Below are positions 55,390 to 64,000 of a stretch of DNA of 64,000 nucleotides, in pieces. The first letter of the stretch is position 1, and each line of letters begins with the position of its first letter. The notes under the pieces are model-generated. The model saw nothing but the letters and a program-made list of their open reading frames with translations. It made no database searches and was not told where the DNA came from. The translations under genes were made by a program, and so were the position numbers. The stretch is from Ciona intestinalis (taxonomy: Eukaryota; Chordata; Ascidiacea; Phlebobranchia; Cionidae): contig NC_020166.2 in assembly GCF_000224145.3 (NCBI RefSeq), positions 2,593,352 through 2,657,351 on the forward strand. The letters run 5' to 3'.

Positions 55390-56990
55390 GTTGATTTGAT
55401 CTGTAAACTAAATGAAAAGTCGTAAAGTTACAACATAATAAAGGATCAATACGCCACAAAATTAAAACGAAACTCCCTTTTTCGTTTTTCGAACTGTTGG
55501 TTTCAAAGTTTTTGGAAATTGTATCCAGAAACATATGTTAATTGTATAGTACACTGTTTCGTGAACCACAGTCTGCCAACTAATTGGCAGCAATAAGCTC
55601 TTGGTGTTTTATAGAGATTTTAATTCGACGTTTAAACTATTTTTACTTCCTCTTTATATTAATTGCTTTGTTTTGGTGGTTTCTTTTTTGCACAATCTTT
55701 TTAAAATACATGCGGCTTGTCGGTTTAAACAGTGAGGTTTTTATATTTTTGGCCTATAAGCGTCCTTTACCATTCTATAACAGCCTGGTATAGAATGAAG
55801 GGCCACATATTTTCAAACAAATCCAAATAAACCCCCACCATGCAAATTGTTCGTAATGTAACTCAGAAACATCTTTAGGTCCATATAGTCCGTTTAATTT
55901 TCTAGAAGAGTTAGAAGAACGTAAAAAGTGTAATACACCAAGCATTATGTGATTCCGTTTTGCATTTTCGCGCTTTTAATCGTCCCTTGTTCTCACAAAT
56001 TTAAAATTTACTTATGAAATCTGCATGAGGATACTTTAATCTAAAAAAATGAAATGAATTCTGAGATAGTTTCACAATTAAAGAAAAAGTTAAAAAGACT
56101 TTTAATGCCCATAAATGACAAAGAACATCCATTTTGCTAATTCGGCATTTCTATTGCTTTCAGATGCAAACATTATCCATACAAAGCATATGTAACACTT
56201 GATAGGAACTATTCTCTTTTGAACTGTTAAGTTTCTTGGTAAGACCAATTGTGTGCGGATTATCACGCGTGCTCCTAACTCTAAGCTATACACATGCTGT
56301 CGGCTGTGAATGCACAAACACTTAATATTAACTTTTGATATTTGAGGATGTTTTGGGTTACTTTGTGCGTTAAGTATTTAAATATCAATTATTCTTACCA
56401 AGTTGACACGTAGGGCCTACACCTTTCTATATTGAGGTAGACGATCTTGGAACCTATTGATAGCAGGACCCGACATGTAAGATTTCGACACCTGCGAAAC
56501 TGGTGTTGATATTAAAGACAAGGTTGAATTTTATTTGTATTGTGTTGCGCCACCTAATTCAACATACTCTGTTCCCCCATTATTATATTTCAAGTATTGT
56601 AGTCGTCCGTATTGATAGTACAATCTTTGGAAAACATCTTCTTTTGATATGTATACCTTTTATTTATATTCACCCTATCGATATCCGATCACTTATGAAA
56701 AGTGTATTTTAGAGCCATTGTGATTTACCTTTTACTGTATGCTTATACACAATGAAAGCTAGAGTGGTCTTCACGAATACTTTACTTTCTCAAGTGTTTG
56801 GGCTCTGTACCTTTGTTCACTAGAATGGGACAACTGCGGCGGGTACCATTATAAACTACCAATAAAAGTAACGCCATTCAAATTGACTTCACCTCAACGA
56901 AGTGTTGCTCTTCACGAACGAACCATTTCTACAAGCTATTTATTTGTAGTTAAATACAGTACATACACTCACATATACACATTGTTTTGT
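55390..56990. other. Intergenic region
   Basis: No gene is recognised. Blocks near 55975-56300 (gtcccttgttctcacaaatttaaaatt, ccattttgctaattcggcatttctattgctttc) resemble blocks near 53760-54210, which suggests an old duplication of this flank. Confidence 0.45.
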
Positions 56991-57755
56991 TCAGACATCT
57001 TGCACCAGCCTTTCTCTGTCTGATTTCACCCTTTTTTCCTGCACATTTCGGCACTTTTTCTTTTGTGTGTTTGTTTCATTACTTTTTCTTTCGTGTGTTT
57101 GTTTTGTTGCTGGGCACTTGCTAGTTTTACAGCATTGGGGTTTTTTAAATTCAGTGAATATGATTATGGTTATGCAAACCATAAACAGTGTGATTACGGA
57201 TATGAGACAAACCCAAATAGCGTAGCGTAAAGTGGTTATTTGTTTTGCGACACTATTTTCGTTTTCCATTGTTTGCTTTTCTACAATTTGTTGTTTGTTA
57301 TTGAACACATCGTTTTGCTCTCCAGTTTGTAGAATGTATTTGCTCACGTATGTACCTAAACAGAAGGAAATGTTTGTTTTAACGTATTGCACAAAGCAGT
57401 GGTTTATATACGCAGTTATGCAAACTGGGACTTCAGCACTTATAGGTTTACAAGCTATATTCTAATATAAAACAACCGCTTTCGTTTCTAATTGAACTTC
57501 ACCTGGACACAGGACACTACATGACCGTTGTTTGTTGGGTTCGTCACATAGATCACTGCAACTAACACAACGTTGTACAGTGAAGTCGTAATATTCGTTG
57601 TAGTCACAATTCAACTGTTCATTTCTGATCCTCAAGATCACATTTAGAACTTGATTGTCGGTTTCATCACTTACAGAGATCACAGCCGAGTTTGAGCAAT
57701 AGATGAGAGTTACGAAAACCAATAACAAAATTCTCAATTGTGTTATTGACACCAT
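56991..57755 (-). CDS. TNF receptor superfamily member with a single BCMA/TACI-like cysteine-rich domain
   Basis: Two exons in minus-strand order, 57503-57755 and 56991-57355, joined in phase 1, giving 205 residues. A signal peptide (about residues 1-23, ILLLVFVTLIYCSNSA) is followed by a short stalk and one cysteine-rich module. Its spacing is C-x12-C-x2-C-x3-C-x8-C-x3-C (CDYNEYYDFTVQRC, VSC, SDLC, then RSC and SVLC). This equals the spacing of BCMA, including the aromatic-Asp pair after the first Cys. A Gln/Glu/Asn-rich stalk follows, then a transmembrane helix (YAIWVCLISVITLFMVCITI) and a basic cytoplasmic tail of about 65 residues with KKPQCCK next to the membrane. No death domain is present. 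The family is well supported. The ligand and partners are unknown. Confidence 0.75.
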
Positions 57756-59479
57756 TTTTAAATAGGTCGGACGTAACTTACTTTCAATTTATTAAATATT
57801 AACTGCAGTTTCGAAAACAGAAATGGTAAGTTTATACAAATATTACCATAAACTCTGCTTTGATAAATTATACATTTCATGATGTTTTGCTGAAAGTTAC
57901 CTCGCCTAAAGTTACTCATTTCTAAACGCTTGGTGTTGCGACGAACAATACCTAGCACAAACACGACGTTTTGTTTGAATATCGAGTAACTCAATACCTC
58001 ATATTAGTTGAACAAACACACTGTTCTTTATTGGTTGGAACATGAATTCCTCTCTAATTTACATACAAGTTTTGTAAAGCCCACTTTAACTTGTAAACTT
58101 TACAGAAAAGCGGTACCTTTTCTGGGTACACACTTCTTCGACATAAGGACACGCCCGACCTAACATACAATGAACCTTGTTACCCTGGTACTAACAGAAA
58201 TACCGACATAAGTAATGCTTGGGACTTCGCTCAGAGCCAACCAATATTTCAATCTCTCTACAAACATACTATAAATAGTCCCTATATAACCACTGTTTAT
58301 ATATAGTAGGGTAGGGTAAAAATGGCTACCTTTTCGGTCTATTTTCTCGTCTCCTTCGATAGTAGCCTAAGCAAACAACGTTCTAACAATTATAAAACCG
58401 TATTCCCCAGACTCCCATAGACCGTTGTTAATTGTTTAAAACACGATCAGGATATTCTGTTCTATGTGCTATAGGTGTCCACTCTTCACCCACCCTAACT
58501 GGTGTATAACGAACAAAGACTAAGCAAAGCACTTCTCTTCTCCAGTGAAGTGCACCCATCCTTGACACAAACAGTTTTGTTATATACCGTAACAAACAAT
58601 GGTTAAAAAATCCCCTAGATTCTTACTAAACTTCTGCGATCGTTTTCGTTTTTTTCATTCTTCAGTGGTTTCTACCACGAAAGCTATAGCAGGCCATTTG
58701 TGCCTTAATATGAGTACTGTTATAATACTGTGGAATCAGATGGGATACTATTAGCATTTAAATCTCACATTTCCTAATCGTGTTTATAAAACTTAACATT
58801 GCCCTTTTAAAATCACGAAGCTACAATTACATAATTTGGTAAATGTTACTTGTTTACGAGCAAATGGGAATGGAAAGAGAATGAATTAAATACGGTATCT
58901 ATATATTTTACAATATAAATGAATTCGGCCTGTTACTTTAAATAAACAGAACAATGATTTGTATTGATTCTCCCCAAACGTTGACCTTACATATTTCCTA
59001 GATACCTATATAGACAATACACAGTGATATCGACTGATATTTTCCATTACGTGAACACAAAGCCAGAAACACTGTATGTTTTCTTTACCAAAATCTCATC
59101 GTTTGGCAAATACAATGAAATACAATACATGACCTATAATATGGAAACCATATATTTATCAGCAATAACGCAATATACCAGCAATTCAGAATTTCCCTTT
59201 CAGCGTCTTACGCAAGAAACGAAAATCAACGCTGAGATATTAAAAATCTGTCACGTCACAGGTGACGTCATATCCGTTCCATGCATGTAGTATTAAGACA
59301 CATCGTGACTGGCATCTTTTCACTCGTGAGTATAGGCAGGAGTGAATATAGGCAGATTAGAAAGTCAAGAATTAAGATCAAATTCTTCCTTAATAAATAT
59401 AAAAGTAAATTTTTGATTTTAATTTGTAAATGAAAAAGAATCAATTAGCGAGTGGTAAAGTTTCAAGTTTAATTTGAAT
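57756..59479. other. Intergenic region, TNF receptor / connexin (divergent)
   Basis: It holds a family A MITE (58302-58500), a second decayed one (about 58728-58900), and an unassigned open frame of 88 codons at 59024-59290 (plus). No gene is supported. Confidence 0.45.
58302..58500 (-). mobile_element. Family A MITE
   Basis: Left end agtagggtagggtaaaaatgg. Right end ggtgtccactcttcacccaccctaact. The interior is in reverse orientation. Confidence 0.8.
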
Positions 59480-62400
59480 ATGTGGACGATTTTGGAGAAG
59501 TTTACTGAACAGGTTTGTCACCAAACTTCCATATTTTTAGTTGATTTATTACAACAAGGGAGTCTTGAAATTATTCCCAAAAAAAGACCAAATCCAGTTT
59601 CCGATAAAAATTCAGCCAAACGTTGAAAAAGTTTGTTGGTTGCTACATATGGCGCTATAACTTGACTATGCCGGACATTTGATCTGTTTCAAGTTACCTG
59701 TTAATCTGATTAAAGTATATAGTAGAATGAGAGATATGTTGTTCTCCAAGATAAAAGATATTTTCTCTTCATTTCTTTCTCCATTTGGTATTAAACAAAG
59801 AATTACATAAGGCCGTAGCCTCGTGACTCTAAAACAGCGTTGTAAAATATTTAAAACAAGGTCAAGAAATCTAGGATTTAGGTGCTAACAGTATCCTACC
59901 TTATTCCATGGTACTATATACTTTCCAAAGTTGCGAATCGTAGGTATCTTTATTTGGAGTTGTTTATAGGTGACGAAGTACAGCACTGTATTTGGACAAC
60001 TATGGTATCTCATTGTGTTCGTGTTTCGACTCATTGTGGTTGTTACTTTAGGTTCAGCTGGTAAGATTTTATTCTAATAACACTGTTGTAGTAGAAAAAC
60101 CTGGTGTTCGACTTAAAACGGCCCAAATGCCTTTGTACAGAAGGGTGGGGGAAGATGGGACAGTTTTTAACTCTATTTTCTCGTCTCATTTGGTAGTAAA
60201 AAAGGAGCATTCAAAGAATTATAAAAGTGTATCTTCGCGACTTCCATAGAACGACCAGGATATTTAAGGAATATGTGCTAAAGGTGTCCTATCTTCCCCC
60301 ACCCTACTATATGAATATTGCTGACAATTTCTGTGTATAAAAAAGCGTTTACAGTATTGTACATGTTTTTTATACCATAAAAGAACATGCCAGTTTAACT
60401 ATAAGCATGTGACTAGGCTTTTTACGCTACATAGGCAGCCAATACAAAATTAGTTTGAATTACGCCTTTAATCTGTAACTTATATTTAAACATTGGACCG
60501 ATCGATTAAAAAGAGATCGTTTTATCTCGCTCGCGTTTTACTTGCGGCGCATTTTGCTTGCTTACATCACGCCACGGCCGGCACGTTTTTCTGTAACGTT
60601 ATTGTAAGCTGTACAGTGTCTGTACTATACTGTATTCAGTTTAATTTAGTGTAATTGAAATTAAGGACAAATGATCTAGTGCATGTGCGTGTTATAGTCA
60701 CAAAGAGCATAGTGAAACAACGTTTTAAGGCCTTTTTTCTACGCAGTAGTTTTAATCACTTTGCTTATGTTTAGTGTACGGAGATGAGCAGTCCAACTTT
60801 AAATGCAGTACAACTTCAGGCGGTTGCCCAAACGCCTGTTTTGATGCCTTTACTCGAGTTTCTCATTTACGTTTCTGGTCGTTTCAGGTAAAATAAAGGG
60901 GTTACCACTAAAACAGTAAAGAATCAACGTGTCATATATTTACACTCTTATAAAACCGCATTGGCTAAAATGTCATATAGGCACTTATATGGTACTTCTT
61001 ACCAAAAGTATGGAGCGTACTTTTCGCAGTTAACTTTAACGTGAACTTTTCTGGTATACGCAGCTATTGGCTTTGTCCGCACCGGTTGCCGTTTTCCATT
61101 TCTACACCACGTACATGAGTGGACAAATCGAGAAACTACGGGTTGCCGAAAAGGAAATGGAAGAAAACAATGTGAGCTACTGAAAAATATATAAAGTTAA
61201 TTATTCTGTCTCCCTATAGCATACCGTGACACAATATTTATAGCGCCCCTGCCATTTCGTTATTAAAACGCAATTGCTTTCAGTCTAAAAAAATCAGAAA
61301 ACGATATATTAATTTTTAATATAATAAGTTATACCTTATAAACTCATTTCAACCGTTAGCCTGAAACCGACCCTGTGAAAAACCAACGGGAGATGATAAA
61401 GCGAACTAAAATAGTCGGGAAAGTGAAGACAAGGCAAGTTTACAGCAAAGGGGTTCTCCAAAAGGTACATACTTCTATGTAGACTTGTGTTCATTTATTC
61501 GAAGTGATACATTACCGTAATTACTGTTTGGTTTACTCTATGTGAATATTAGGATTTCTGTATACGACTCTACACTATACCGATCAGTACCAAACTCTAA
61601 CCATTACTATAGTACGAATAACATTTTAACCTGTATTCTATTTCTGCCAGGTGTATTGTAAGTCTGACAAATATCTTCCAGTCAATTCTTTGTTTTGTAT
61701 TCTTAAAATATCCATGTTTCGACTGGGCAGTTTTATATAGTTTAATATATTACAGCCATAGTAGCGTAGAATGGGACACAATTTCATTCTATTTTCTCGT
61801 CCAATTTGACAGTAAACAAAGAACATTCAATATATTAGCAAAGCGTTTCCTCATAACTGCCATAAACCGTTGTTAATTATTTAAAACACAATCAGGTTAC
61901 TTGAACATTGTGTGCTAAAGGTGTCCCGTCTCCCCCCACCCTATACTGTATACAAATTATTTTAACCTGTCTAGGTTCCATTCTACCTAAAACAAAAATA
62001 AATGCCATCACACTGTTTTACAGGTTCCAATCACAAAATCAATCCACGTTGCATACTATGTCACTACGATTCTGAAGTGCGTAACGGAAGCTGTCTTCCT
62101 CTATTTGGGATTTACGCTGTATTACAATAAGGTATGTAAATACCACCCCTATCACGTAACATATAGTAGGATAGGGGAAGATGGGACACCTTTTCATTCG
62201 ACTTTCTCGTACATTTTGGTAGTAAACAAAGAACATTCAAGGAATTATAAAACCTTGTCCTCGCGACTTTCACAGCCCGTTGTTAATTGTTTAAAACACG
62301 ACCAGGGTATTTATATGTTTTGTGCTAAAGGTGTCCCATGTTCTCCCACCCCACTATATATATATATAGCGTTTGTGTTAAAGGTATAATTGTTTATTCA

Positions 62401-63415
62401 ATAACGTTGATAGCGCTATATATATGGTAGGGTGGGGGAAGATGGAAAACCTTTAACACATATTATCCAAATATTCTGGTCGTGTTTTAAACAAATAACA
62501 ACGGTCTATGGAAGTTGTAAAGATACGGTCTTATATGATTCTTTAAATATTCTTTGTTTACTACCCAATTGGGGCATCTCCCCCCCCCCCCCCCGTACTA
62601 TACAGCATAGTACTTAAAAGTTTTGTTCCTAAACCGAAGAATATACTGGATTCAATACGTGGTGTGATGTGTGTATAAATTAGGCAAAACATATAATAGA
62701 TAAATGGCATTGAATCATACATACGTTGTTCAACAACTACGTTTTACTTAGCTTAGACGACATATTTTTCAGGACCACACCTGTTTTCCTAACTGTGCTC
62801 CTGTATCGCCGGTAGCTTTTATTTGGATGGAATTTCCGTCATTCTTTCGCTGCGACAGGTCCACTAACTCAGTTGCGCTAGCTTGTGCACAACACTTTAT
62901 TGGTTATCGACCAGGGGAAGGTGGTTCTGTTCCTTGCTGGACATCAAGGGCATGGGTAAGTTAATAATAATAATAATATTAACTTTATTTGTCTCTTCGA
63001 TTACGGTAGCGAAGATTTAGAAACGAAAAGAAAGGTATAGCGACAAAACAACAGTTGATAAAACCTGCTTTAAGTTTAAAACGTTTACATTTAGTTGGTA
63101 GGAATAAGCGTCGTTGCTACACCGTATAATAAGCGTGGTTGCTGCAACGTATTCCGTAAAAATAGTTTTTGAAAAAAGATTTTAACTTTACCACGCGTCC
63201 CACTTTCCCCACTCTACTATTCTCTTAAAGATTTAAACAGTATAGTTTTTTTGCAACATATTCCTTAATCCTTGTAAATTTTATTTTAAACAGGAAAAGA
63301 CTTTATTTCTGCGATATATGAATATCTTAAGTACCATTTGCTTTCTACTTGCTGCACTAGAGTTGATATGGGTACCTGTTAGGGCAGTTTGGACCAACGT
63401 TTCTGAATCTAAAAG
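59480..63415 (+). CDS. Connexin (gap junction protein), 3' end beyond the window
   Basis: Eight exons: 59480-59512, 59970-60060, 60775-60887, 61064-61171, 61360-61464, 62024-62131, 62773-62955 and 63294-63415. Phases agree, giving 287 residues, with more expected. Connexins form hexameric half-channels. The N-terminal helix is [19 protein letters not shown]1 is [20 protein letters not shown]. Loop E1 has the classical C-x6-C-x3-C set in [10 protein letters not shown] and [11 protein letters not shown]2 is [17 protein letters not shown]. The intracellular loop is basic. TM3 is in [20 protein letters not shown]. Loop E2 is long, with extra Cys (CFPNC, FRC, LAC, VPC), and ends SRAWEKT like the family SRPTEKT. 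TM4 is in [20 protein letters not shown]. Vertebrate connexins are mostly coded in one exon. This one is split in eight. The last exon ends in phase 2. Confidence 0.93.
59722..59925 (-). mobile_element. Family A MITE, decayed, connexin intron 1
   Basis: Left end agtagaatgagagatatgttg. Right end tatcctaccttattccatggtacta. The interior includes catttggtattaaacaaag. Confidence 0.65.
60140..60311 (-). mobile_element. Family A MITE, connexin intron 2
   Basis: Left end agaagggtgggggaagatgggaca. Right end aaaggtgtcctatcttcccccaccctacta. Confidence 0.85.
61752..61950 (-). mobile_element. Family A MITE, connexin intron 5
   Basis: Left end agtagcgtagaatgggacac. Right end aaaggtgtcccgtctccccccacccta. 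Confidence 0.8.
62164..62358 (-). mobile_element. Family A MITE, connexin intron 6
   Basis: Left end agtaggataggggaagatgggacacc. Right end aaaggtgtcccatgttctcccaccccacta. It begins about 30 bases after the donor of exon 62024-62131. Confidence 0.85.
62426..62606 (+). mobile_element. Family A MITE, connexin intron 6, second copy
   Basis: Left end ggtagggtgggggaagatgg. Right end gggcatctcccccccccccccccgtacta. It is in the opposite orientation to the copy at 62164-62358, so the two together form a large inverted repeat. Confidence 0.8.
62960..63130 (+). repeat. Family C repeat, connexin intron 7
   Basis: aataataataataatattaactttatttgtctcttcgattacggtagcgaag through gtaggaataagcgtcgttgctacacc. 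It starts directly after the donor of exon 62773-62955. A family A MITE end lies at about 63185-63220. Confidence 0.75.
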
Positions 63416-63894
63416 GTATAAACGACACAATGCATTATAAACGTATGATTGTTGACCCGTATATACACAACATGTTGAGTTTTGTTCTAACATATTTTCT
63501 AATACGTCACATCCAATTTAAAACCAAACTAACCGCATAATATTTAATTGTACACTTGTTGTATATAGTTGATCACTAAAATACAAATTTTAACAATGCA
63601 TATCATGGGCATGACCAAGTCAAAAAAAAGTAATTCGTAAAAAGCATGTCATTGGTATGATAATGCCCACAAATTAGAATGGGACATGAAGCCATTTTTA
63701 CATTTAGTGTGCATGTGGTAACTGAACGGGATCTACAATTCCAAATTTTCCGTTTAAAACGATACCGTTTTCGAATTATCGTTATTTATGTTCACCATGA
63801 CGTCACTTTTGCTTCTAGGAAAGTCTGCAAGTTTTTTTTACATTACACATAAAACAAACATAAAAATACGTGGTTTTCCTGGTCTACTTTTAAA

Positions 63895-63988
63895 ATGGAT
63901 CAGTACATGCAATCGTTTAGTACATGCAATCCTGGACTAGTACATGCTATCTTTTAGTACATGCATTCCTGGANTAGTACATGCATCT
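63895..63988 (+). repeat. Short tandem repeat at the window end
   Basis: The unit tagtacatgcaatc, alternating with ctggac and ttt spacers, occurs five times in under 100 bases. The stretch 63416-63890 holds no exon that I can support. Confidence 0.75.
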
Positions 63989-64000
63989 TTTGTTTTAGAA

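Noticed and set aside
60784-60895. Open frame starting [12 protein letters not shown] on the plus strand
   Set aside because: It overlaps connexin exon 3, but the correct frame there encodes the E1 cysteine motif and joins in phase to both neighbours. This frame is a shadow.

Overview
This window is nuclear DNA from a small-genome animal. Genes are cut into many short exons by mostly short GT-AG introns, the bases are AT-rich, and the spaces are filled with a tRNA-derived SINE and small inverted-repeat transposons. The gene content (a connexin, a BCMA/TACI-like TNF receptor, vertebrate-type LENG9, ILKAP and KNOP1 orthologues) points to a tunicate. A Ciona-type ascidian is the best guess, because composite SINEs and MITEs like these are described from Ciona. 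I ran no database search, so the species call is inference. All exon models below were built by hand from splice consensus, intron phase and frame continuity.

Layout. 1-6.4 kb: a secreted pentapeptide-repeat protein (minus), a decayed tandem copy of its 3' part, SINEs, and a tandem duplication of non-coding DNA. 6.5-15.6 kb: a GT10 fucosyltransferase catalytic domain and a signal-peptide protein with two MAM domains, both minus. A 500-base assembly gap separates them, so they may be one gene. 16.8-21.5 kb: SF3B4 (minus). 21.5-27 kb: repeats, duplicated non-coding units, and a three-exon gene (plus) for an Arg/aromatic-rich secreted peptide precursor. 27.1-29 kb: poorly resolved small exons. 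29.6-32.7 kb: TSR2 (minus) and MRPL9 (plus), divergent. 33.5-40.9 kb: TRPT1 directly downstream of a LENG9-like gene (both minus). 42.0-48.7 kb: ILKAP phosphatase (plus). 49.9-53.3 kb: KNOP1 and two tandem intronless PTH2-family genes (minus). 55 kb: a second small secreted precursor gene (minus) with the same three-exon plan as the 24 kb gene. 57 kb: a BCMA/TACI-like receptor (minus). 59.5 kb to the end: a connexin (plus), cut by the window edge.

Themes. Many genes serve RNA or translation: SF3B4 (splicing), TSR2 and KNOP1 (ribosome or nucleolus), MRPL9 (mitochondrial ribosome), two PTH2 enzymes (peptidyl-tRNA), and LENG9 plus TRPT1. The last two are an RNA-end-recognition/2H protein and a tRNA 2'-phosphotransferase, set close enough to be an operon. 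The most novel items are the two small secreted precursor genes with identical exon phases (signal peptide, basic core, acidic tail), the secreted pentapeptide-repeat protein, the possible MAM-fucosyltransferase fusion, and the single-CRD TNF receptor whose cysteine spacing equals that of BCMA.
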